Shown here in pieces: positions 1-7,615 of a stretch of DNA of 20,896 nucleotides. A program made the translations under genes and the position numbers. The stretch's first letter is position 1, and each line of letters starts with the position of its first letter. The notes beneath the pieces are model-generated. The model searched no databases. It was not told the DNA's origin and worked only from the letters and a program-made list of their open reading frames with translations. Source of the stretch: an uncultured Clostridia bacterium (GTDB lineage: Bacteria; Bacillota; Clostridia; Oscillospirales; Ruminococcaceae); contig CANPZQ010000021.1 of the NCBI GenBank assembly GCA_947588775.1, positions 1 to 20,896 on the forward strand, in the 5' to 3' direction.

Positions 1-1
1 G

Positions 2-376
2 GCGGCAGCGGTCCGGGTCCAGATCTTCCAGACGAAGGACCACAGCGCGTCGCAGATTGCGGTGATGCTCGGGCAGATTACTCCCGATAAAATCCGCTTC
101 CACGCCGACCGCTCAAGGATTTTCCGCGCGCTCGGACAGGAGGGCGACCTAACCGTAGACGCGTCGGAGGAAATCCTCGGAAAGGGCGCGCATGCGTTTT
201 TGCTCTGCTCCGACGGGTTCTGGGAGTACGTCTATGAAAACGAGATGGAAGCAGAGCTTAAAAAGGCCGCCTCGCCGGAGGAATGGATTTCGGCGATGAG
301 GCGGATTCACGCCTCGCGCATACCCCCGGACAACGACAACAACACCGCCGCCGCCGTCTGGGTCACAGTAGAATAA
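2..376 (+). CDS. PP2C-family Ser/Thr protein phosphatase, C-terminal part (5' end outside window)
   Basis: The reading frame is open from the left edge, leaving 124 visible residues and a TAA stop at 374-376. The segment has the look of the last third of a PP2C (PPM) metal-dependent phosphatase: a TKDHS motif near visible residues 12-16, then LLCSDGFWEYV, whose Asp is a metal ligand in this family, and a terminal DNNTAAAVWV that matches the final Asp-Asn metal-binding motif. GTG and ATG codons at 62-67 are internal, since homology-like sequence continues upstream of them. In bacteria such enzymes remove phosphate from Ser/Thr targets of Hanks-type kinases. Two such kinases and an FHA protein follow immediately, so it is very likely the off-switch of this module. 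It should be cytoplasmic, because no membrane span is visible in this part. The N-terminal half and the promoter lie outside the window. Confidence 0.88.
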   Translation, partial: AAAVRVQIFQTKDHSASQIAVMLGQITPDKIRFHADRSRIFRALGQEGDLTVDASEEILGKGAHAFLLCSDGFWEYVYENEMEAELKKAASPEEWISAMRRIHASRIPPDNDNNTAAAVWVTVE

Positions 377-393
377 CGAGAAAGGAAAATAAT

Positions 394-1821
394 ATGAAAA
401 GATTTATTGCGATAATCGCCGCGCTGACGTTGATTTGCGGCCTGCTTGCGGGCTGCGGCCAGAAGGGCGCGGGAGCGTACGACATCACAAACTACCGCGA
501 CGTCCGCAACGGCATCGCCGTGGTATGCACCGACCTCTATCTCTACGACGAGGAGGGACAGTTCGTCAGCGGAATCCGCGGACAGGGAACCGGCTTCTTT
601 ATCGGAAAGAGCGGCGAGGACCCCCAGTACATAGTCACCAACCACCATGTAATAGAAAATTACGACGCGTACGGCAAGGGCGAAAGCGTAGCCGTAACCT
701 CCTCCGACGACCCGTCGATTGCGATTGCGAAATGCTATGTAAAGGTATATTTTGACAGCCAGAATTATGTCGAAGGCTACGTCGTCGATTCGGATTCGAC
801 CCGCGACATCGCCGTTATAAAGCTCGACAAGCCCACAAGCCTCCGCGACCCGCTCGTTCTGATGAAGCCGACAGACGAAACCGTCGGCACTGACGTATAC
901 GCGGTCGGCTATCCCGGACTTGCCGACAACGCCGCCATCAACCCCGTCGACCAGTGGAGCATTACCGACGCGACGATTACTTCCGGCTCGGTTTCGAGGC
1001 TTGTTACCTCCTCGGGAACCGGCGCAAAGAGCCTCCAGGTAGATATTAACTTCACCCACGGAAACTCGGGCGGCCCGCTCGTTACCCCCGGCGGAGCCGT
1101 TCTCGGAATAACTTCATGGAGCGTAAACGAGCTCTACGACGCTAACCTCGGCGGAATCGACACCGCGACCGCCTACTATTCCGTAGACATTTCGGAAGTT
1201 GTAGACATGCTCAACAGGCTCGGAATAAGCTATGACATCACCGACGTCGACATCGGCGAAGGCTCCGGCGGAGTTTCCTCCGTTCTCTTATGGGTCGTCG
1301 TCGCGGTAATCGCGGTCGTCGTTATCGTCGTTATCATCGTAGTAGTTATTTCCCTTAACAAAAATAAAAAGCCGCGCTACCGCGGAGGCAATCTCGACGG
1401 TTCGGAGTTCCCGCCGACGCCCGACAACGGCGGCGAGCCCGAAAGACGGCCCCAGCCTCAGCAGCAGCCCGCTTCAACCATTCCCAACGATTCCGGCTTC
1501 CGCGTTCAGGGCGTAAACGGCGAATATGCCGGAAAACGCTTCGCTCTCGTCTACGGCAAGCCTATGACCTTCGGCCGCCGCGACGGAATTGTAATCCGCT
1601 ACCCCGACGGCACCCCCGGCGTGAGCGGCGAGCACTGCACGGTATGGGTTGAAAACGGCGCGGTATTTGTCCGCGACGGCGTTCCCGGAAAGCCCTCTAC
1701 CCACGGAACCTATGTGAACCAGACTAAGCTCGAACCCAACCAGACCGTCCAGCTCTATGTCGGCGACACGGTCGGAATCGGTTCGGACAGGGAAAAATTC
1801 GTTATTGCCCAGAAGAGGTGA
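394..1821 (+). CDS. Lipobox trypsin/HtrA-like serine protease with membrane span and FHA domain
   Basis: The protein has 475 residues. The ATG at 394 is chosen because GAAAGG (380-385) lies 8 bases upstream and a signal peptide starts there; the upstream extension of the frame is not needed. A lipobox LAGC places the lipidated Cys at residue 21. A chymotrypsin-fold protease domain covers about 40-275, with the triad His85 (TNHHV), Asp138 (TRDIAVIKL) and Ser225 (GNSGGPL), as in S1C/HtrA enzymes. No PDZ domain is visible. A Val/Ile-rich span at 297-320 is followed by a basic stretch (NKNKKPRYR), indicating a cytoplasmic C-terminus. After a Pro/Gln-rich linker, an FHA domain at about 376-475 shows Gly394-Arg395, Ser411-x-x-His414 and HGTYVN (437-442), the phosphothreonine-binding pattern. 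The protease therefore faces out while the phospho-reader faces in, linking the neighbouring kinases and phosphatase to an extracytoplasmic protease (inference). It lies 17 bases after the phosphatase and 6 before the first kinase. Confidence 0.9.
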   Translation: MKRFIAIIAALTLICGLLAGCGQKGAGAYDITNYRDVRNGIAVVCTDLYLYDEEGQFVSGIRGQGTGFFIGKSGEDPQYIVTNHHVIENYDAYGKGESVAVTSSDDPSIAIAKCYVKVYFDSQNYVEGYVVDSDSTRDIAVIKLDKPTSLRDPLVLMKPTDETVGTDVYAVGYPGLADNAAINPVDQWSITDATITSGSVSRLVTSSGTGAKSLQVDINFTHGNSGGPLVTPGGAVLGITSWSVNELYDANLGGIDTATAYYSVDISEVVDMLNRLGISYDITDVDIGEGSGGVSSVLLWVVVAVIAVVVIVVIIVVVISLNKNKKPRYRGGNLDGSEFPPTPDNGGEPERRPQPQQQPASTIPNDSGFRVQGVNGEYAGKRFALVYGKPMTFGRRDGIVIRYPDGTPGVSGEHCTVWVENGAVFVRDGVPGKPSTHGTYVNQTKLEPNQTVQLYVGDTVGIGSDREKFVIAQKR

Positions 1822-1827
1822 CGGTAA

Positions 1828-3101
1828 ATGGCTATAACTTTTTGCCCTAACTGCATGAACGACATCGACACCTCGGCTCAGGTTTGCCCGCGCTGCGGCT
1901 TCCGGCCCGGAAGCGTTGAGCCGAACCAGGACACCCTGCCCGTCGGCACGGTGCTCGAGGGCAAGAACAGATATATTTTAGGCCGCGCCCTCGGAATGGG
2001 CGGCTTCGGAATAACCTACGTCGCAAAGCAGCTCGACCCCGGAAAGGTCGTCGCGATAAAGGAATACTTCAACCGCAGCTGCCACTGCATAAGAAACGGC
2101 GCGGAGGTCGTCCCGCAGGACAATCCTTTAAGCACAGCCTCGACGGATTCGTCGGGGAGGCGACGATGCTCCAAGGCTTCTCGCACCTGAAAAACATAGT
2201 TCACGTTATTGAATTTTTCAAGGCCAACGGCACGGCCTATATGGTCATGGAATTCGTCTACGGCGAAACCTTGAAGGAGTATATCGCCCGCACGGGAGCA
2301 ATGGACTTTGAAAGCCGCGCGCTGCCGCTTATGAGGCCGCTGATGGAGGATTTGAACTACCTCCACGAATCGGACGTAATTCACCGCGACATCGCCCCCG
2401 ACAACATTATGATTACCCCGGAGGGCGGGCTGAAGCTCATCGACTTCGGCTGCGCGCGCTCGACCTCCTCGGAGAAGCTCACGCAGTTCATAAAGCCGGG
2501 CTACGCGCCCCTCGAACAGCGCACTACCGGCGGCCAGGGCTCATGGACCGACGTATACGCCTTCAGCGCGACGATTTACTACTGCGTCACCGGCGGTAAA
2601 AACCCCGTCGATTCCTACGACAGATTTTATAACCTCCAGAACGGCGGCGCGGACCCGCTTGTACCGCCGTCGGCCGTTTCGGGGAAGATTTCCCCCGAAA
2701 ACGAACAGGTACTTCTTCGCGGCCTCGCGCTCCAGAGCGACGACAGAATCCGCACCATGACGGAGCTTTTGGCGGAATTTGACAAAAACGCCGCCCCGAA
2801 GCCTCCCGTTTCCCCGAAGCCGCCGGTTCCGCCGACGGGAAAAACCCAGCAGACCTACGGCACCGAAACCCCGGTTCGCGACGGCCCCGTAAGCGGCCCC
2901 TCAAACGACGAGCCCGCGCCGGTCACACGTCAGCAGGCGGCGAACGATACTCTGAAAGTCGTCGTCGGGATTTTAATCGCGGTGGTGGTCGTTTTAGTGA
3001 TACTTGTTTTCGTGATGGCGACAAACCGCAGCGTGGCGGCGGAGCCGCTTATTGCCGCGGAAGCCGTTAAAACGGCGATTTCGGGGCGGATACCGATATA
3101 G
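1828..3101 (+). pseudogene. Zinc-ribbon Hanks-type Ser/Thr kinase with one membrane span, frameshifted near 2126
   Basis: Translation begins at ATG 1828, 6 bases after the protease gene. A CPNC...CPRC zinc ribbon (residues 6-23) is followed by a kinase P-loop GMGGFG (56-61) and catalytic Lys78 (VVAIKEY). The frame then drops by one at about 2124-2128. Reading on in the other phase restores the kinase: FKHSLDGFVGEA with the C-helix Glu111, HRDIAPDN (His186-Asp188), DFG (206-208), KPGYAPLEQ and TDVYAF. Adding one base gives 425 codons including the stop, or 424 residues. The C-terminus holds a Pro-rich linker (about 322-370), a span at about 376-397 and a short 27-residue tail. Without repair, translation stops at 2190 before most of the catalytic core, so the gene is inactive as read unless this is a sequence error. 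The catalytic loop has Ala where most Ser/Thr kinases have Lys. It is a close paralogue of the next gene and co-oriented with it. Confidence 0.85.
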
Positions 3102-3122
3102 CCGCAAAATTCAATTCACGCG

Positions 3123-3131
3123 AAAGGAGAG
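3123..3131 (+). promoter_or_regulatory. Ribosome binding site pointing to an ACG codon at 3138
   Basis: AAAGGAGAG is a strong Shine-Dalgarno sequence. It sits 6 bases before ACG at 3138, which begins the in-frame sequence ACG GAT ACT CAA TAC TGC and encodes the first half of the zinc ribbon of the large kinase. It lies 33 bases before the first in-frame ATG at 3165, too far to serve it, and no other purine-rich site is seen close to that ATG. No in-frame ATG, GTG or TTG lies between the site and 3165. Confidence 0.7.
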
Positions 3132-3137
3132 AGGACG

Positions 3138-6100
3138 ACGGATACTCAATACTGCCTTAACTGCATGTCGAGAATGGGAGAGGGCGAAAAATGCCCCCGG
3201 TGCAACCTAACCTCCGCCGACATCGAAACCTCGCCCCAGCACATTCCCCCGGGAACGATTCTAAGGGAAAGATACCTTATCGGGCGGGTCCTCGGCCAAG
3301 GCGGATTCGGAATCACCTATATCGGCCGGGATTTGCAGCTCGATATACGCGTCGCGATAAAGGAATATTACCCGCAGTCGAGCTTCGGGATTTCCCGCAA
3401 TACCACCGACGGAACCTATAAGGTAACGTCGCCCTTTTCCGCGGAACAGAAAAAATATTTTGAAAAGGGCAAGAGCCGTTTTCTTGACGAAGCGAGAATA
3501 ATGGCCCGGCTCGCAAAGGAGCCGTCTATAGTAAGGGTCCAGGACTTCTTCGACTTGAACAACACCGCCTATATCGTAATGGAGTATATAGACGGAATTA
3601 CGCTCGGAAAATATGCCGAACAGCGCGGCGGGAAAATCCCTCCCGCGGAGCTCTTTGAGATGATTGAGCCGCTCTTCGGGCTTATGCAGACGATGCACGA
3701 AATGCAGCTTCTGCACCGCGACATCTCCCCCGACAACATAATGATTGAAAACGGCGAGGTCAAGCTTCTGGATTTCGGCTGCGCGAGGGACATAGGCGCG
3801 CAGAAGAGCACGCTCACGGCCTTCCGGAAGCCCGGCTACGCGCCGATTGAACAGGTAAACACAAGCGGCAGCGGCCAGGGGCCGTGGTCGGACGTTTACG
3901 CGTTCGCGGGGACGATTTACTTCTGCCTTACCGGCGTTCGGCCGCCCGAATCGAGCGAAAGACTTATGCTCCAGGACGACCCGCTTGTCGCGCCGAGAGA
4001 GCTTGGCGCGGACATAACCGAGGCCCAGGAAAAGGCGATTTTACACGCTATGGCGCAGCGCGTGAACCAGCGCACAAAGAGTATGCGCGAGTTCTACGGC
4101 GAGCTTTACGACGCAGCCCCCGGCGGAACCGGCTCCTTAGACGTAGTATGCCGCATAAAAGGCACGAAAAAACAGCTTTCGGCGAAGGTAAACATCGCCC
4201 TCAGCGGCGTTAAGGAGGACGGAAGGTACGGCGACGTTTCACTTAAGGACGGCGCGGCCGAGGTCATTATAAAGGGCGGCGAAACGGTTCGGCTCCGGGA
4301 TATTCCCGCAGGCGCGAAGTATAAGATTTCCGCCGCCGAGGCCGAGGGCTATACCCTTGAAACAATGCGGACCGAGGGTTCGGTAGTTAAAAACGCCTCG
4401 CTGATTGCATCGCTTGAATTTGTGAGAAACGTTACCGAGCGACGGTCGCTGACCGTTTCCGCAAGGGCGGCCGGCGGAAAACCCCCGAAGGAAATAAGCG
4501 TAAAAATCACCCTTTCGGGCGACGACTTTAACCCCGACTGCCGCGTCGGCGGATACGACTTTGAAAACGGAACCTGCGAGCTTACGCTCGAAACGGGCGA
4601 AACCGCCGTTATTTCGGGAATCCCGAAGGATACCGAGTACTCGGTTGAGGCCGTCGCCGAGGAGGGCTTTAGGGCCATGCCGCCGAAAACCGGCCGCCTT
4701 GACGTCGACCGCGAGGCCGAAGCGGAGCTTAAACAGGACAAAAAGCACGACTCCTCCCGAAAGACGGACGAACCGTCCGAAACGCCTGCCGACGACGGAA
4801 AAAAGCGCAAAAAATCCCCCGTCGCGGCGATTGTCGCGGTGCTTATAGTTCTTGCGGTTGCAATCGGCGGAGGAGCGGCGTGGTTTATGACCCGAAGCGG
4901 GCTTCCCTCCGACGCGGAAAAGCTCTTTGAATTCAAGGCCGACGCCGTCAAGGACGGTTCGCGCTGGGTTATTCTCGGGGAAAATTCCGCCGAGTTCAGG
5001 GAATTTTTAACGGCCTGCGGCGAGCGTGATTCATACGTCTGGGCGACGTTCAATAAGGAGCCCGGATGGGCAAGCTTCAGCTTTGAGGAATATTCAAGCG
5101 TCGGCGACGGAAACTCCGTCGTGCTGACGGGACAGCTTAACGGCGACGTCTATAACGCCGGCGGAAGCTCGGTTCGCAAAGCCTTCTCTGACAGCGGATT
5201 CAGGGACTTCGCGACGCTTTTAACGCTTCGCGGAAACTTTGAGGATTCCGACAGGGTAAAGGTCAGGCTCTATGTAATAAAAACCTCGGAGGAAATCGCG
5301 GTTCCGAAGGATAAGTCCGAATCCGGAGCCGGCGGCGACGCTCAGGATAAAGAAGAACCGTACGTCGCGCTTCAAATCTTCGCTCAGGACACCTCGACAT
5401 GGTCGATGCATATGCTCAAGGATTACGAGCCGCTCTATCCGGGCCAGAGAAGCCCGTTTGAGGTAAGGACTACCGACCACACCGAAATAGATAACATGGC
5501 GAAGATTTCGTTCGACGGAAATCAGGGCGTCGACGGCGCGATGAAGCTGATTATCCGCGCAGGCGTACCCGACCGCTTCTTCAGCTGGCCGGAGGAGGAC
5601 TGCCCGACAGGGACATTCGGCAGCAAGGCCGATATAAACCTCGAAATCCGCGACATCGTCGTAAAGGCGACGGGCTACAGCGACGTTGTGCTTGAAAGCG
5701 CGAAGTTCTCGGAAACGCTCTGGATTAAAAAGGAGCTCGGCTGGTTCCAGGGCAACTATCTCGACGTCGACATCGGCTATGCCGCAATCGAACAGCTCGG
5801 CCTCACGCCGGAGGAGTATATGCAAAGCTATATCCCCGCGCTGATGAGTATAAGATGCACGGCGGTTCTGAACAGCCTCGAAATGACAGAACCCGATTTC
5901 AGCGGGTATTACTCCTACGAATGGCCCGACGAATCGGCGGTTGCCTCGGGTTCGTTCAGGGCGGAAGGAAACGAAAATCATTGGCGCGAATACAAGCTTG
6001 CGGACGTTATCGGCGAGCAGTTCACCGACTGGGACGGCGATTATAACCTATACGTCATCTGCAACAGCCATAAGCTCTTCTTCACCTACCACGATGAAAA

Positions 6101-7514
6101 AGACGACTTCCAACAGATTTCCGGAACCGAATTCATATTCAACCTCGCGGCGATGAAAGACGAAACCGTCGTGATGTCCGAGGATATATACGACGCGGAA
6201 TACAATGTTTTCTGGCGGATAGTTCCGCGGACCGTAAAACATACCCTAACCGTAAACTATCTCGACGTGGACGGAAGCGTAATCGCCGAAAAGGCGGAGC
6301 TCAGCGTAGAGGACGGCAGGGAATACCTTGTCAACCAATTCGAGCTTGAAGGCTACGAGATGGACAGGTTCGAGGGCGACGCGCTCAGCGGAAAGATGGA
6401 TTCCGACAAGACGGTTACATTCTACTACAGAAAAAAGACCGCCGAAAGCAATAAAAATACCGGCGGCACCGAGCCGCTTATAGAGGGAGCGGAGGTGCTT
6501 GTAGACTTTGCGAACCTCTACGAAATCGACCCTGCGAACGCGATTTTCCGCGCATACGGAGGCTATCCGCTCTACGCCGACTTCGCTCCCTACGACGAGT
6601 ATCTGGACGAAATAGTTAAGGCGATGAAGGAGCCGGACGCGAAAATCGTCGTTTCACACGCGCCGGGAATAAGCCCGATGCTTGAAATAAGCCACAGCGG
6701 CGGGGAATATTCCTACAAATACGCGACGACGCGCGACGGACCGGACGGCAGGGATATAACGATTATCGACTGCGAACACTTTGTCAGGCTGTTTACGGAA
6801 AATTACGACCTCGCAATCGAGGAAATGTCCGCTCTTTGGATTGAGGACAGCAACGAAAGCGAGAATTTCAGGGTTTACGACGTACAGCTTTTAAAGACCT
6901 CGGAGGGGAAGTATGAAAATACTTCCTCTTCTTCTTCCGGGAAGGCCTATACCGTTTCGGAGGCGGGAAAGAAGCTTGACGCCGACATCTGGGTCCAGGC
7001 TTTCGCGCAGGACCGGGTAACATGGGGCTGGACAAATATAAACGGCCAGGACGTTTCACAGCACTACCGGACGGCGGACTATGTTTTAAACGCCGTAAAC
7101 CCGCCTCATTTTGATGAAAACACCACCGACAGCTACAGGGTGATGCCGACGTTCGGGCTTCAGATAGGCCCCTGCCGCGACGAAATCAACTTCAGGCCCG
7201 ACCCCGCCGACTGCGAGCTTTCGCGCGAGAGCTTTGATTTGAAAATAACGGCGGTAAATACCGTTATAAAGGCGGAGGGCTACGACGACGTGGTGATTCC
7301 GAAGATGACGGCGTCGGAGCTTTTGCACCCGAAATACCGCAAGGGAAGCGGCAGCAGCTATTGGCTCGAGGACGCGCACATTGTATTCGACCTCTACCGC
7401 GAGGTGGATAACCGCCTCGGAGTTTACGGCGAGGAATTTGTAAAGGAATACCTTCCGAACCTCAAAAGCATAAGCTTCACTCTCGACGTCGAAAAGCTGG
7501 AGGTTTTGGAATAA
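3138..7514 (+). CDS. Very large zinc-ribbon Ser/Thr kinase with Cna-B-like repeats, membrane span and duplicated ectodomain
   Basis: Numbered from the ATG at 3165, the protein has 1449 residues. The ribosome binding site and zinc ribbon (CLNC upstream, CPRC at 10-13) argue for a start at ACG 3138, which adds nine residues. Kinase domain, about 36-315: GQGGFG (44-49), Lys66, C-helix Glu109, HRDISPDN (184-191), DFG (203-205), KPGYAPIEQ (222-230). Two Cna-B/SpaA-like (DUF7601-like) beta repeats lie at about 324-421 and 426-522. A Lys/Arg-rich stretch (546-550) precedes a span at 553-575, so the kinase is inside and the rest outside. The ectodomain has module A (about 580-908), a linker region, a MucBP-like repeat (1026-1091, YLDVDGSVI...TVTFYYRKK) and module B (about 1106-1449), which resembles module A. 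The family phosphorylates Ser/Thr; ligand and substrates are unknown. Ser replaces the usual catalytic-loop Lys. It is the last gene of the putative operon, followed by a terminator. Confidence 0.88.
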   Translation, partial: TDTQYCLNCMSRMGEGEKCPRCNLTSADIETSPQHIPPGTILRERYLIGRVLGQGGFGITYIGRDLQLDIRVAIKEYYPQSSFGISRNTTDGTYKVTSPFSAEQKKYFEKGKSRFLDEARIMARLAKEPSIVRVQDFFDLNNTAYIVMEYIDGITLGKYAEQRGGKIPPAELFEMIEPLFGLMQTMHEMQLLHRDISPDNIMIENGEVKLLDFGCARDIGAQKSTLTAFRKPGYAPIEQVNTSGSGQGPWSDVYAFAGTIYFCLTGVRPPESSERLMLQDDPLVAPRELGADITEAQEKAILHAMAQRVNQRTKSMREFYGELYDAAPGGTGSLDVVCRIKGTKKQLSAKVNIALSGVKEDGRYGDVSLKDGAAEVIIKGGETVRLRDIPAGAKYKISAAEAEGYTLETMRTEGSVVKNASLIASLEFVRNVTERRSLTVSARAAGGKPPKEISVKITLSGDDFNPDCRVGGYDFENGTCELTLETGETAVISGIPKDTEYSVEAVAEEGFRAMPPKTGRLDVDREAEAELKQDKKHDSSRKTDEPSETPADDGKKRKKSPVAAIVAVLIVLAVAIGGGAAWFMTRSGLPSDAEKLFEFKADAVKDGSRWVILGENSAEFREFLTACGERDSYVWATFNKEPGWASFSFEEYSSVGDGNSVVLTGQLNGDVYNAGGSSVRKAFSDSGFRDFATLLTLRGNFEDSDRVKVRLYVIKTSEEIAVPKDKSESGAGGDAQDKEEPYVALQIFAQDTSTWSMHMLKDYEPLYPGQRSPFEVRTTDHTEIDNMAKISFDGNQGVDGAMKLIIRAGVPDRFFSWPEEDCPTGTFGSKADINLEIRDIVVKATGYSDVVLESAKFSETLWIKKELGWFQGNYLDVDIGYAAIEQLGLTPEEYMQSYIPALMSIRCTAVLNSLEMTEPDFSGYYSYEWPDESAVASGSFRAEGNENHWREYKLADVIGEQFTDWDGDYNLYVICNSHKLFFTYHDEKDDFQQISGTEFIFNLAAMKDETVVMSEDIYDAEYNVFWRIVPRTVKHTLTVNYLDVDGSVIAEKAELSVEDGREYLVNQFELEGYEMDRFEGDALSGKMDSDKTVTFYYRKKTAESNKNTGGTEPLIEGAEVLVDFANLYEIDPANAIFRAYGGYPLYADFAPYDEYLDEIVKAMKEPDAKIVVSHAPGISPMLEISHSGGEYSYKYATTRDGPDGRDITIIDCEHFVRLFTENYDLAIEEMSALWIEDSNESENFRVYDVQLLKTSEGKYENTSSSSSGKAYTVSEAGKKLDADIWVQAFAQDRVTWGWTNINGQDVSQHYRTADYVLNAVNPPHFDENTTDSYRVMPTFGLQIGPCRDEINFRPDPADCELSRESFDLKITAVNTVIKAEGYDDVVIPKMTASELLHPKYRKGSGSSYWLEDAHIVFDLYREVDNRLGVYGEEFVKEYLPNLKSISFTLDVEKLEVLE

Positions 7515-7561
7515 GCGGGCCGGTTGGGCATACAGCTCCTGCATATCTTTTTACACACAAA

Positions 7562-7588
7562 AAAAGCAGACGGCTGCCGTCTGCTTTT
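7562..7588. terminator. Bidirectional intrinsic terminator between convergent genes
   Basis: A perfect 12-bp inverted repeat, AAAAGCAGACGG and CCGTCTGCTTTT around a CTG loop, lies between the stop of the large kinase (7514) and the stop of the minus-strand gene (7616). The A/T ends supply a U-run in either direction, so it can end transcripts from both sides. Confidence 0.9.
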
Positions 7589-7615
7589 GCAGTTATATGC
7601 GGGTGTTGGCCGATT

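Noticed and set aside
307..1059. Long minus-strand reading frame opposite the protease gene
   Set aside because: It is a shadow of the G+C-rich coding strand; the plus strand has a full catalytic triad and domain order.
2115..2135. Programmed -1 frameshifting as the explanation of the broken kinase frame
   Set aside because: The local sequence AATCCTTTAAG does not give a canonical X XXY YYZ slippery heptamer in the zero frame and no clear downstream stimulatory stem was seen; a missing base is simpler.
5220..5981. Minus-strand frame of about 250 codons opposite the large kinase ectodomain
   Set aside because: No recognisable motifs or ribosome site; the plus-strand frame is supported by the internal duplication.
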